Part shown: one piece after another, positions 27,011 through 36,238 of the stretch | How the letters are laid out: each line of letters starts with the position of its first letter | Numbering within the stretch: position 1 is the stretch's first letter | Source of the DNA: Marimicrobium sp913061115 | GTDB lineage: Bacteria > Pseudomonadota > Gammaproteobacteria > Pseudomonadales > Halieaceae | Length of the DNA: 64,000 bases | Assembly: GCF_047729875.1 (NCBI RefSeq) | Contig: NZ_CP159826.1 | Coordinates: 1,426,001 to 1,490,000 of the forward strand | Reading direction: 5' to 3' | The notes under the pieces: model-generated | What the model was told of the DNA's origin: nothing | Database searches by the model: none | The model's input: only the letters and a program-made list of their open reading frames with translations | Made by a program: the position numbers and the translations under genes

Positions 27011-30000
27011 ATGCAGGACATTACCGGACGCCAAAGGTGCGTCCCGGACATCACTTATCCGGAAGACCTTCCGATTGCCGCCAGCCGCGGCGAGATTGCC
27101 CGTGCGATCGCAGAGCACCAAGTTGTGATTATCGCCGGGGAGACGGGTTCTGGTAAAACCACTCAGCTGCCTAAAATCTGTCTGGAAATGGGCCGTGGCG
27201 ATACGAAGCTCATTGGGCACACCCAGCCACGTCGATTGGCGGCAAGAACGGTTGCAGGGCGGATCGCGCAGGAGTTAGGGACGGAGTTGGGCGATCTGGT
27301 GGGCTATCAGGTGCGTTTCAATGATCAGGTTTCAGAGAACACGGCCATAAAGCTGATGACCGACGGTATCTTATTGGCAGAGATGCGCCGTGACAGACTG
27401 CTGCGAAAATACGATACGCTGATTATCGACGAGGCTCACGAACGCAGTCTTAATATCGACTTCCTGCTGGGATATCTCAAACGCATCCTACCGCAACGGC
27501 CGGATCTCAAGCTGATTATCACCTCTGCCACTATCGACCTAGAGCGATTTTCCCAACACTTTGATAACGCACCGATTATAGAAGTTTCAGGTCGCTCTTT
27601 TCCCGTGGAAACCGTCTACAGAGGCCGTGACGGCGCAGAAAACGACGGCGTCGAAGCACAGGTCGCCTCATTGGTGGAGGAGGTTGAGGCAGGCCAGTTT
27701 GGTCCGCGCGGTGATATTCTAGTGTTCCTGCCTGGCGAGCGAGATATACGTGAACTGGCGCGAGCGCTGCGTCATCAAACGACAGTGGATGTACTGCCGT
27801 TATACGCTAGGCTCAGTCAGGCGGAACAAAACAGGGTGTTTGACAATTCCAGGCGTCAGGCCGGCATCAGGGTGGTGCTGGCCACCAACGTGGCAGAAAC
27901 CTCATTGACCGTTCCCGGTATCCGCTATGTGATCGATCCCGGGGAGGCGCGCATTAGTCGCTATAGCCACCGTACCAAACTACAACGTCTGCCTGTGGAG
28001 CCTATTTCTCAGGCGAGTGCTAACCAGCGGCAGGGCCGATGTGGGCGCGTTGGTCCAGGTGTGTGTATTCGTCTTTACAGTGAGGAGGACTATCTCGGTC
28101 GTCCGGAGTTTACTGACCCGGAAATCCAGCGCACGAATTTGGCTGCCGTGGTGTTACAAATGCTGACCTTGGGCCTCGGGGATGTAGAGCAATTTCCGTT
28201 TATTGACCCACCGGACTCGCGCATGGTGCGAGATGGCTATAAGTTGCTCGAAGAACTGGGCGCGGTCAGTTCTGCGGGCGTGCTCAATGATTTAGGCAAG
28301 CGCATGGCGCGATTGCCGGTGGACCCTCGGTTGGCGCGTATGGTGCTGGCCGCCGCTGAGCAGGGCTGTCTAGAAGAAATCTTGGTGATAACAAGTGCTT
28401 TAGCAGCACAGGACCCTCGCGATCGCCCGCCGGAAAAGCAACAGCAGGCCGATCAGATGCATGCCCGCTTTCGCCATCCACGCTCGGACTTTATGGCTCG
28501 GCTCAATCTCTGGCGCTACTATGAAGAACAGCGTCAGGCCTTGAGCCAGAATCAGTTACGCAAACTGTGCCAGCGAGAGTTCCTGTCTTTTCTGCGAATG
28601 CGGGACTGGCGTGATATTCATACCCAGCTCAGCATCGCATGTCGTCAACAGTCGCTGAAATCGGACTCAGGCTTACCCGAAGAAGAAAATTACCAAGGCG
28701 TCCATACCGCTTTGCTGAGCGGACTCCTCACGAATATTGCTCAGCATGATGAAGGGCGAGATTATCTCGGCAGCCGCAATCGTAAGCTACAGATTTTTCC
28801 CGGCTCCTCGCAGGCACGCAAACCACCGAAGTGGTTGGTTGCGGCGGAGATCGTCGAAACCTCGCGGGTATTTGCCCGTGATGTAGCAGCCATTGATCCG
28901 GCCTGGGCCCTGAACATCAATCCGGACCTACTGAAGCTGCACTACTACCAGCCTCGCTGGCAATCTCGACGGGGACAGGTGGTGGCCTACGAGCGCGTCA
29001 GTTTGTATGGCCTTACATTAGCGGACAAACGTGTGGTGCATTACGGGCCGTTGGCGCCAGCGGAATGTCGGGAACTCCTGATTCGCGAAGGCCTAATCGC
29101 ATGGAATTTCCCCCAGCCCCCCAAGTTTCTCAAACATAATCGGCGACTTGTTCAGGAGCTGGAAGAGCTGGAATCACGTACGCGCCGGCGTGATATTCTG
29201 GTGGACGAACATGCATTATTTGATTTTTACAACGAGCGCCTTCCCGGCGATATATACACGGTCGCAAGCCTGCAATCCTGGCTGAAGCGTCAGCCGGATG
29301 CGAATCACACACTGTCTATGACACGTGAGGTGGTGATCGCGCGAGATCCTGGACTCGAAGTGAGTGCGCAGTTCCCTGACCATCTGGTTTGGGAGGATAT
29401 GCACTTGAAGCTTAGCTACCAGTTTGAGCCCGGGCAGGCCTCAGATGGGGTGTCGGTAACCGTGCCGGTCGCATTGCTTAATCGTGCGCCGCGTCACCTA
29501 TTTGAATGGTTGGTGCCGGGACTGTTGCGGGAAAAGTGTATCCAGTTGGTAAAGGGCCTCCCTAAGGAACAGCGCAAACATCTGGTGCCCGCCCCGGATT
29601 TTGTCGGCAGGGCACTGGAGGAACTGCAGCCAGACAATATTGATTTGCTGACTATCCTGGCCAGTCGTCTGTCTGGTTTGGGCGGCATCACGCTCGACCG
29701 CAGCGATTTGGCGCGCGACAAGCTGGATGATTACTACCTGATGAATGTGCGGGTGGTGGATGCGCAGGGTCGCCTGTTAGACCAGGGCCGAGATCTGGGC
29801 GCGTTGGTGAAGCGCTTTCGTTCAGATACGCGTCAAAGTATTAGCGCCAATCAGGCGGCGTCCCCAGCGCGCGAGGGAATGACGCGATGGGATTTTGGCG
29901 ATGTACCACAGGAGTGGCGCTTTCGTCAGGCCGGTATTGATATTGTTGCCTACCCAGCACTGGTAGACAGGGGGGACACGGTGGCCATTGAGCTGTGCGA

Positions 30001-30757
30001 TTATCCTCGTGAGGCAAGGATTCAACATCGACTAGGTGTCCTGCGTTTGTTGAGACTCAAGGGGGCGCAGCAGGTTAAGTTCCTACGCAAGCAGCTGTTG
30101 CGCGGCAACGCGTTCAACCTCGTGTTGGCTGGCGCGCAGTTAGACCGCAGCGTGCTAGTGGAAGATCTGATTGACGGTGCCTACCTGCAGGCTATGAGTT
30201 TAGACAAAGACCTACCTTACACCGAGACAGAGTTTCAAACGCTGGAAGCGGGTGGTCAAGGTGCGGTGATAGGACGGGCCAATGAAATGGAGACGACACT
30301 TCTCACGGTACTGAAGCTGCTGGCAGACATGCGTCAAAAGCTCACTGCTCTGGGCTCAATCAAGTGGCCCGATACCCGTGAAGATGTCAGGGTTCAGCTG
30401 TCGCACTTACTTGGCGGCCCATTCCAGCGCGACACTCCGGCTGAATGGTTGGCTCAGTATCCTCGCTATGTAAAAGCTGTGTTGCAACGGATAGAGCGTG
30501 TGACGGGTCAGTACCCCAAAGATCAGAAGTATACTGTGAGCCTGCAGGATTTAACGCAGCCACTGCTTAGCGCGCAGGCAGAGCATCCTCAGTTATTGCT
30601 GATGAGTGCCGAAGCCATGACGTATCGCTGGATGCTGGAAGAGTTTCGCGTGTCTTTATTCGCACAAAACCTCGGTACGCGGCAGGCCGTATCAGTGAAG
30701 CGATTGGGAGAGCAGTGGAGCCTGGTCGCCAGATGGCTGGAGAAAAATCCTCATTGA
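27011..30757 (+). CDS. hrpA: ATP-dependent RNA helicase HrpA (DEAH box)
   Basis: 1,248 residues. Helicase motifs: GETGSGKTTQLP (I), TQPRRLAARTVA (Ia), DEAH (II), SATID (III), NVAETSLT (V) and QRQGRCGRVGPG (VI). These are followed by the winged-helix/ratchet region and the long DUF3418-type C-terminal domain that sets HrpA apart from HrpB. Slightly shorter than the E. coli protein (1,300), mainly at the N-terminus. HrpA remodels mRNA, and in E. coli it also resolves stalled ribosomes. The gene stands alone on its strand. Confidence 0.96.
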   Translation: MQDITGRQRCVPDITYPEDLPIAASRGEIARAIAEHQVVIIAGETGSGKTTQLPKICLEMGRGDTKLIGHTQPRRLAARTVAGRIAQELGTELGDLVGYQVRFNDQVSENTAIKLMTDGILLAEMRRDRLLRKYDTLIIDEAHERSLNIDFLLGYLKRILPQRPDLKLIITSATIDLERFSQHFDNAPIIEVSGRSFPVETVYRGRDGAENDGVEAQVASLVEEVEAGQFGPRGDILVFLPGERDIRELARALRHQTTVDVLPLYARLSQAEQNRVFDNSRRQAGIRVVLATNVAETSLTVPGIRYVIDPGEARISRYSHRTKLQRLPVEPISQASANQRQGRCGRVGPGVCIRLYSEEDYLGRPEFTDPEIQRTNLAAVVLQMLTLGLGDVEQFPFIDPPDSRMVRDGYKLLEELGAVSSAGVLNDLGKRMARLPVDPRLARMVLAAAEQGCLEEILVITSALAAQDPRDRPPEKQQQADQMHARFRHPRSDFMARLNLWRYYEEQRQALSQNQLRKLCQREFLSFLRMRDWRDIHTQLSIACRQQSLKSDSGLPEEENYQGVHTALLSGLLTNIAQHDEGRDYLGSRNRKLQIFPGSSQARKPPKWLVAAEIVETSRVFARDVAAIDPAWALNINPDLLKLHYYQPRWQSRRGQVVAYERVSLYGLTLADKRVVHYGPLAPAECRELLIREGLIAWNFPQPPKFLKHNRRLVQELEELESRTRRRDILVDEHALFDFYNERLPGDIYTVASLQSWLKRQPDANHTLSMTREVVIARDPGLEVSAQFPDHLVWEDMHLKLSYQFEPGQASDGVSVTVPVALLNRAPRHLFEWLVPGLLREKCIQLVKGLPKEQRKHLVPAPDFVGRALEELQPDNIDLLTILASRLSGLGGITLDRSDLARDKLDDYYLMNVRVVDAQGRLLDQGRDLGALVKRFRSDTRQSISANQAASPAREGMTRWDFGDVPQEWRFRQAGIDIVAYPALVDRGDTVAIELCDYPREARIQHRLGVLRLLRLKGAQQVKFLRKQLLRGNAFNLVLAGAQLDRSVLVEDLIDGAYLQAMSLDKDLPYTETEFQTLEAGGQGAVIGRANEMETTLLTVLKLLADMRQKLTALGSIKWPDTREDVRVQLSHLLGGPFQRDTPAEWLAQYPRYVKAVLQRIERVTGQYPKDQKYTVSLQDLTQPLLSAQAEHPQLLLMSAEAMTYRWMLEEFRVSLFAQNLGTRQAVSVKRLGEQWSLVARWLEKNPH

Positions 30758-30800
30758 TAGACGGCTATAGCCCCTGCGTTTCTTGGCCCTTAGCCTTTAG

Positions 30801-30840
30801 CCCACTGGCCCACTGGCCCACTGGCCCGCTGGCCCGCTGG
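30801..30840 (+). repeat. five tandem 8-bp units (CCCACTGG / CCCGCTGG)
   Basis: Three copies of CCCACTGG are followed by two of CCCGCTGG, perfectly in register, 40 bases in all, between hrpA and the mlaA-like gene. The 8-bp period would shift any frame, but no gene spans it. The remaining 180 bases of the gap show no gene. Confidence 0.9.
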
Positions 30841-30975
30841 AGAGGGTGAGGGTACTACCCATGCCACCACCAATGATCTGCTGGTTTCAAGTCACTGAAT
30901 GTGTCGAGAATCTGAGGTTGATCCTCATACTGCCTGCGCGTACCATTCCCCCTTGAGATATATGCCAGCCACTGA

Positions 30976-31695
30976 ATGAACTTATTGCGCAACCTACTGC
31001 TCGTTTTTACGACATTTGCCGGATTCTCTGCTTGGGGATTGGAACCGGTGAACGATGTCGATCCTTGGGAGCCAATGAATCGCCGCATATTCGCATTTAA
31101 CGAAACCCTGGATAACTATGCGCTGCTGCCTATAGCGAGGGGTTACAAGTTTGTGATGCCCGACTCCGCTGAACGCGGCGTCGGTAACTTCATCCTTAAT
31201 ATTTACGAAGTCAATTCCGTCTTCAATTCTCTAATGCAGGGCCGCCCCACAAATGCATTGCAAACTGGGGGCCGTTTCTTGGTGAACACGGCGCTGGGGT
31301 TCGGAGGCCTGTTTGATGTCGCTACCCTGATGGGCATTGAGCCCAGTCCTGCGGACTTCGGCCAGACCCTATACACATGGGGGTTTGAAGAGGGCCCCTT
31401 TGTCATGCTGCCCCTGATTGGGCCAAAAACGATTCGCAGCGGCACGGGCTTTTTCTTTGATACCTATACTTCAATTCCGGCCTTTCTGGACTGGAAGACC
31501 GCGTATCTGTTCTGGACATTGGAAGTGGTTGATATTCGCGCGAACCTCATCAAAGCCGACGATCTGATTACGGGTGATCGCTATATTTTCATACGAAACG
31601 CCTATATGCAGCGACGCGAGTACTTTGTGACGGGTGGTAAAGTGACGGATACCTTCTCTGAATTTGAGGAAGGGGACGAATACGAAGACTTTTGA
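30976..31695 (+). CDS. MlaA (VacJ)-family outer-membrane lipid-asymmetry protein
   Basis: 239 residues. Family core: VNDVDPWEPMNRRIFAFNE, then LPIARGYKF, GNFILNIYEVNSVFNSLMQG, NTALGFGGLFDVA and the donut-forming FGQTLYTWGFEEGPFVMLPL. MlaA removes mislocalised phospholipid from the outer leaflet and passes it to MlaC. Unlike typical MlaA lipoproteins, the signal peptide (LLLVFTTFAGFSAWG) has no lipobox Cys. A stop lies directly before this ATG, so no longer version exists. It precedes the RssB-like gene, an order I recall from Pseudomonas. Confidence 0.88.
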   Translation: MNLLRNLLLVFTTFAGFSAWGLEPVNDVDPWEPMNRRIFAFNETLDNYALLPIARGYKFVMPDSAERGVGNFILNIYEVNSVFNSLMQGRPTNALQTGGRFLVNTALGFGGLFDVATLMGIEPSPADFGQTLYTWGFEEGPFVMLPLIGPKTIRSGTGFFFDTYTSIPAFLDWKTAYLFWTLEVVDIRANLIKADDLITGDRYIFIRNAYMQRREYFVTGGKVTDTFSEFEEGDEYEDF

Positions 31696-31838
31696 TTGCG
31701 GCCTGGCGTCCCCGCCTGAGCCAAACCTGCGATAAAATGCAGTAAAAGTGTAAAATCCTGCCACATCCACAACCCCCTATATTGCCTGCACCCAACGATG
31801 GGCGTAGTGTCACGCTGAATCTACTATCAAAGCTAGCT

Positions 31839-33023
31839 ATGATCGTGTCAAACGGCAAAGTCCTAATTATTGATGACCAGCCTGCCCGCGCTAAAGCACT
31901 GGCAGACTTCCTCGCGGATAACGGCTTTCAGGTTCAGATGGTTGCCGATGTCAGTAGTTATGCGCACTCGCTTGGCGAGGATAGCGAGCTAGACGTCATT
32001 TTGTGTGAGCTCGATCTCAAAGATTTTTCCTGGTTCGATGCCCGGCACTTGTTGCGAGCGATGGACGTGCAGGTCCCTTTGATCATGTTCTGTGACGTTG
32101 CCGAAGTCGATAAAATCATGACTGCCCTGAAATTAGGCGCGCGTGATTTTTTTCTGCGCCCCGTGGAAGACAAATCGTCACTGGTCAAATCCATTGAACG
32201 CTGTGTGCGAGAGCGCAATATGCGCCGAGATTTGCAGGTGTCGCGTGAACGGCTGGAGGCCGCTAATATCGAACTGCGTGGCACGGTAAAAGTTCTGGAG
32301 CAAGATCAGCAGGCAGGGCGTCAGGTTCAGCTACGTATGTTGCCTGTGACGCCGATGGCGCTCAACGATTATGTCTTTAGTCATACGGTGATGCCTTCTC
32401 TCTATCTCAGCGGTGATTTTACTGATTACTTCACAGTCGGGAAAAGCCATGTCATATTCTTTATGGCCGATGTGTCGGGCCATGGGAGTTCGTCTGCTTT
32501 TGCGACGGTGCTGTTGAAAAATCTGTTTGCGCGTAAGCGATCTGATTATATGCGGCGCGACGATGATGCCATTATGAATCCCCTTGTTATGCTGCATCAC
32601 GCGAATAAAGAACTGTTGGACCTTGGGCTTGATAAGTTCGCGACCATGGTAGTGGGGTTATTGGATATGGACGCCAATACGCTGCGCTACAGTATTGCAG
32701 GGCATCTGCCATTGCCCGTGCTAGTGTGTGATGCTGGAGCACGCTATCTCGAGGGTGAAGGCTCCACCGTGGGCATGATGGAGGATGTCGAGTATGAAGA
32801 GCATCTGCTGCAACTCCCAGATAGGTTTACACTTGGCGTTTTCTCGGATGGAATCCTTGAGATTTTGCCACCCGACAACCTTATCGAAAAAGAAAAATAT
32901 TTTCTAAACGTATTTGAACAGAAGGCAGATTCACCGGAGCAACTAGTGACGTACTTAGGTCTTGATCGTGTGGAGCCGGCGCCGGATGACATCGCGGCGC
33001 TGTTTGTGACCAAAGGTGGTTGA
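31839..33023 (+). CDS. rssB: response regulator with PP2C-type phosphatase output (RssB-like)
   Basis: 394 residues from the ATG at 31839; an in-frame TTG at 31782 is possible and neither has a strong ribosome site. The receiver domain spans residues ~7-125 (VLIIDDQPARAK; putative acceptor Asp in ILCELDLKD). A helical linker and a PP2C/RsbU phosphatase domain follow (SGDFTDYFTV, FFMADVSGHGSSSAFAT, GLDKFATMVVGLLD, LGVFSDGILE). The adjacent STAS gene, starting one base after this stop, is its likely dephosphorylation target in a partner-switch. In Pseudomonas the syntenic genes are rssB and rssC, linked to RpoS turnover. That role here is inference; HsbR-like is the alternative. Confidence 0.8.
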   Translation: MIVSNGKVLIIDDQPARAKALADFLADNGFQVQMVADVSSYAHSLGEDSELDVILCELDLKDFSWFDARHLLRAMDVQVPLIMFCDVAEVDKIMTALKLGARDFFLRPVEDKSSLVKSIERCVRERNMRRDLQVSRERLEAANIELRGTVKVLEQDQQAGRQVQLRMLPVTPMALNDYVFSHTVMPSLYLSGDFTDYFTVGKSHVIFFMADVSGHGSSSAFATVLLKNLFARKRSDYMRRDDDAIMNPLVMLHHANKELLDLGLDKFATMVVGLLDMDANTLRYSIAGHLPLPVLVCDAGARYLEGEGSTVGMMEDVEYEEHLLQLPDRFTLGVFSDGILEILPPDNLIEKEKYFLNVFEQKADSPEQLVTYLGLDRVEPAPDDIAALFVTKGG

Positions 33024-33024
33024 T

Positions 33025-33507
33025 ATGCAAGAAGGGCGCATATTGGCAGCGAGTCACGACGGTTCTTATGTCATTCGGTTAGTAGGTGATGTGCGTTTGA
33101 CACTCTGCAACAGCATGGATGATTTTTTTGATCACATTTTTGCAGATCCTGATTTTGTTAGCGTCTGGGTGGATCTGTGTGAGGCGCAGGGAATTGACAG
33201 CACGACCCTTGGTTTGCTGGCCAAGTTGGCGCTGAGAGTTAAAGAAAAGTTTGGCTTCAAGCCCGCCATATATTCATGTGAGCCGGGCATTAATCGTCTG
33301 CTGAAGAGCATGGGTTTTCATCGTCTGTTCGAGCTGCATGAAGAGGCCTGCAATAATCCTGCGGATATTACAGAAATTCCGCGAGTACAGGGAAGCGAAG
33401 AGTCAGTGAAGCAAAAAGTGATTGAGGCTCATTGTATTTTAATGGGTCTCTCTGATGAAAATCGCCATCGTTTCAAAGATTTGCTTACTGCTCTGCAGCG
33501 CGACTGA
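33025..33507 (+). CDS. STAS-domain anti-sigma-factor antagonist (RssC-like)
   Basis: 160 residues from the ATG at 33025, with AAGGTGG just upstream inside the end of the RssB-like gene (a GTG at 33016 would overlap it). The STAS fold is seen in YVIRLVGDVRLTLCNSMDDF, VSVWVDLCEAQGIDSTTLGLLAKLAL and SCEPGINRLLKSMGFHRLFEL; the Ser/Thr after GID are candidate phosphorylation sites. A ~45-residue C-terminal helix-rich tail follows, as in HsbA/RssC-type proteins. Probably dephosphorylated by the PP2C domain encoded next door. Confidence 0.85.
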   Translation: MQEGRILAASHDGSYVIRLVGDVRLTLCNSMDDFFDHIFADPDFVSVWVDLCEAQGIDSTTLGLLAKLALRVKEKFGFKPAIYSCEPGINRLLKSMGFHRLFELHEEACNNPADITEIPRVQGSEESVKQKVIEAHCILMGLSDENRHRFKDLLTALQRD

Positions 33508-33508
33508 C

Positions 33509-33949
33509 TCACTCGTTTGCGGCAAGTTTACAGTGAATATAGTCTGCGTGGGGGACGTAGGTCAGATCTGCCACCTGGCGAATAAGGTGCTCCTCGTACT
33601 TGCTCAAATCACCGTCGGCATAGGCAACAGCCCACATAGCGCTAATCAGTTCTAGCTTTTGATCTGCGCTGCAGTGATCGTTGATGACTTTGGTGAGCTC
33701 GTAGAGTGAAGTGGCCTCTTCGACACGTTCCCGAGCATTCAGTACCAATGCATCAACTTCCTCCTGTTCTAACTTAAGCGATGTCTTAAGTAGTTGAGAC
33801 AGCCTGTTGAGCTCGATTTCATCTTCCGTAAAATCGGCTCGCGCGGTTTCAACCAGCAAAGCTGCGGCTGCCAGCCGCAGATCGGGCTCTAGGGATTCAC
33901 GGTTTTCACTCTGGGGGCTTTCAAACAGTGCTTTTAGCGTTCGAATCAT
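33509..33949 (-). CDS. TerB-like (tellurite-resistance-family) protein
   Basis: 146 residues, all-helical TerB/DjlA-like domain: LAAAALLVETARADFTEDE, then LISAMWAVAYADGDLSKYEE, with the paired acidic residues (ADGD and ADFTEDE) that bind metal in this family. The start codon overlaps the transaldolase stop (ATGA), so translation is coupled. Convergent with the STAS gene, one base from its stop. Single TerB domains occur widely and need not mean tellurite resistance. Confidence 0.85.
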   Translation of the reverse strand: MIRTLKALFESPQSENRESLEPDLRLAAAALLVETARADFTEDEIELNRLSQLLKTSLKLEQEEVDALVLNARERVEEATSLYELTKVINDHCSADQKLELISAMWAVAYADGDLSKYEEHLIRQVADLTYVPHADYIHCKLAANE

Positions 33950-34899
33950 TTTCCACCTATTATCTGTTCTAGTTTTATCTGGTCGGCGACGAAGGTTCTG
34001 ATACCCTCTGCCAGCTTCTCGGTTGTCATGGCATCCTCGTTGATATCATAGCGAAATTGGGCCTCGGTGAGGCTGGTTTTGTCTTCGTCAGAACGAGCGG
34101 TTTCAGCGCAAAGCTGCTGCGGCAGATCACCCTCATCGGCCTCCAGCTCTGCCAAGAGTGCCGGACTGATCGTCAGACGGTCACAGCCTGCCAGTGCCTC
34201 AATTTCGTCGGTGTTGCGAAAACTAGCCCCCATCACCACAGTCTTATAGCTGTGACATTTGTAGTAGTTGTAGATCTTGGTGACAGACTGCACACCTGGA
34301 TCTTCTAATCCATTTTCAATCACCATGTTGGTGTTAGCCTTGTACCAATCAAGAATACGACCGACAAAAGGTGAAATTAGAAAGACGCCGGCATCGGCGC
34401 AGGCAGCGGCTTGGCTAAAACTGAACAGCAGCGTCAGATTGCAGTTGATGCCCTCGAGTTCGAGTTGTCTGGCGGCACAGATACCCTCCCAGGTCGACGC
34501 GAGTTTGATCAGAATACGATCACGGCCGAAGCCAGCCTCTTCATAAAGGCCAATGAACTTTTTGGCTCGTTCGATAGAGGCGTCGGTATCGAAGGACAGG
34601 CGAGCATCAACTTCAGTGGAAATACGGCCAGGAATAATGCCAAGAATCTCCGAGCCGACATCCACCGCGAAGCGGTCATTACAGTTAGTCAGTTGCTCTG
34701 CTTCTGTGCCGCCCAGATCGTAGGCAAAGACTCTGGCATTCTCCAGTAAGGTCCTGTAGCGGGGTAGGGCGGCTGCTTTAAGCAGTAAAGAGGGGTTAGT
34801 GGTGGCGTCAATAGGCTTAAAACGGCGCATCGCATCGATGTCCCCCGTGTCGGCGACCACCGTGGTGATGGCTTTTAGTTGCTCAAGTTTGTTGGTCAT
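33946..34899 (-). CDS. tal: transaldolase
   Basis: 317 residues from the ATG at 34899; a GTG three codons upstream is less likely because the family begins MTNKLEQLK. Motifs: TTVVADTGD, DATTNPSLLLKAA, the Schiff-base Lys in ILIKLASTWEGI, LLFSFSQAAACADAGV, and FISPFVGRI-like text. Transfers dihydroxyacetone units between sugar phosphates in the non-oxidative pentose phosphate pathway. Its start overlaps the end of dusA by 17 bases and its stop overlaps the terB-like start, making a tight dusA-tal-terB operon. Confidence 0.95.
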   Translation of the reverse strand: MTNKLEQLKAITTVVADTGDIDAMRRFKPIDATTNPSLLLKAAALPRYRTLLENARVFAYDLGGTEAEQLTNCNDRFAVDVGSEILGIIPGRISTEVDARLSFDTDASIERAKKFIGLYEEAGFGRDRILIKLASTWEGICAARQLELEGINCNLTLLFSFSQAAACADAGVFLISPFVGRILDWYKANTNMVIENGLEDPGVQSVTKIYNYYKCHSYKTVVMGASFRNTDEIEALAGCDRLTISPALLAELEADEGDLPQQLCAETARSDEDKTSLTEAQFRYDINEDAMTTEKLAEGIRTFVADQIKLEQIIGGK

Positions 34900-35869
34900 G
34901 GTTATCACTTACCAGTGCGTAGGCCTCTGCTAAAATGCTAATCCCCGCCTCCTTTTTGTAGGCATTTTCGCTCAGATGTCGCCTGAACTTGCGGGCACCT
35001 GGAATGCCTTGATAGAGGCCAAGAATATGCCGGGTAATATGGTTAAGTTGTCCGCCTTGCGCAAGATGCTGCTCGGCGAACGGCAGCAGTTCTGCAATGA
35101 CATCATCTCGAGATTTTAGTGGGCTGTCCATCCCAAATAGTGCCTCATCAACCTGTGCCAGCATCCACGGGTTTTGGTAGGCCTCCCTGCCCAGCATCAC
35201 CCCGTCCACATGTTCGAGATGGTCCTGGCATTCCTCAATCGTCTGGATGCCACCGTTAACCACAATGGTTAAGTGTGGAAAGTCCTTCTTCAATTGGTAG
35301 ACCCAGGGATAGTTGAGCGGAGGGATTTCGCGATTCTCCTTCGGCGACAGTCCCTGTAACCAGGCTTTTCGTGCGTGAACGATAAACACAGAACAGCCCG
35401 CTGCCGCCACCGGCTCAATAAATGCCAACAACTGTTCGTACGATTCCATGTGGTCGATACCAATACGGTGCTTCACGGTTACCGGAATGTCGCAACTGTC
35501 CATCATGGCCTTGACGCAATCTGCTACGAGGTCGGGTTTGCCCATGAGGCAGGCGCCAAACATGCCCGATTGCACGCGGTCGGAAGGGCATCCGCAATTG
35601 ATGTTGACCTCGTCATAGCCCCATTCCTGAGCCCATCGCGCACAACGTGCGAGATCCTTCGGATCGCTGCCGCCCAACTGCAGCGCCACTGGGTGTTCTT
35701 CACGGTTAAAGTGTAAGAAGCGCTTCCTGTCACCGTGGATTAACGCACCGGTGGTGACCATTTCCGTATAGAGCAGGGCTTGTTTAGTCAGCAGTCGCCA
35801 GAAGTAGCGGCAATTATGATCTGACCAGTCCATCATGGGCGCGATGCTAAAACGGTGGTTATTTTTCAT
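34883..35869 (-). CDS. dusA: tRNA-dihydrouridine(20/20a) synthase
   Basis: 328 residues. RFSIAPMMDWSDHNCRYF opens the FMN TIM barrel, followed by the substrate-Cys motif NINCGCPSDRVQSGMFGACLM, then TVKHRIGID and VNGGIQTIEE. The opening DWSDRHCR-like segment is the DusA subgroup signature. Reduces U20/U20a in the D-loop of tRNA using NADPH. First gene of the dusA-tal-terB unit. Confidence 0.95.
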   Translation of the reverse strand: MKNNHRFSIAPMMDWSDHNCRYFWRLLTKQALLYTEMVTTGALIHGDRKRFLHFNREEHPVALQLGGSDPKDLARCARWAQEWGYDEVNINCGCPSDRVQSGMFGACLMGKPDLVADCVKAMMDSCDIPVTVKHRIGIDHMESYEQLLAFIEPVAAAGCSVFIVHARKAWLQGLSPKENREIPPLNYPWVYQLKKDFPHLTIVVNGGIQTIEECQDHLEHVDGVMLGREAYQNPWMLAQVDEALFGMDSPLKSRDDVIAELLPFAEQHLAQGGQLNHITRHILGLYQGIPGARKFRRHLSENAYKKEAGISILAEAYALVSDNHDQQT

Positions 35870-36002
35870 ATATAAATCAATAACTTATAGAGAGCAAAAA
35901 AGCTGAGTATTAGGCCGTCTTACGACATTTCCCCTGGCGATAGGTGCTTTAGTTCTCCGCATGCGGCATCTCTCTCGCGGATCAAAGTAACAATCTGATG
36001 CA

Positions 36003-36202
36003 AGTATAGGACAAATAAACGGCCTATTGAGATTAAATTTCCTGACTGATCCTGCTAACTGAACGAGAGAAATTCGCGAGATAATTCCCGATTGCCCTAG
36101 AAAGTTGTTCGCGGAGGTGACCGTGCAATTCCTATTCGTCCATTCCTGAACGAGAGCCCGCAGCAGCCCGTGCCATGGGGTTTTCAGTGGCGTCCCTGCT
36201 GA
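36003..36202 (+). mobile_element. solo end of an IS91-like element (copy A)
   Basis: Starts AGTATAGGACAAATAAACGG and runs about 200 bases with clear similarity to the reverse complement of 46178-46377 and to 48071-48234. No transposase coding sequence remains here. It lies between dusA and marC, abutting the 3' end of marC. The remaining ~130 bases towards dusA show no gene. Confidence 0.8.
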
Positions 36203-36238
36203 TCAAACTCCGTCCCGGCGAAAAGAGACAGCGCAGCC

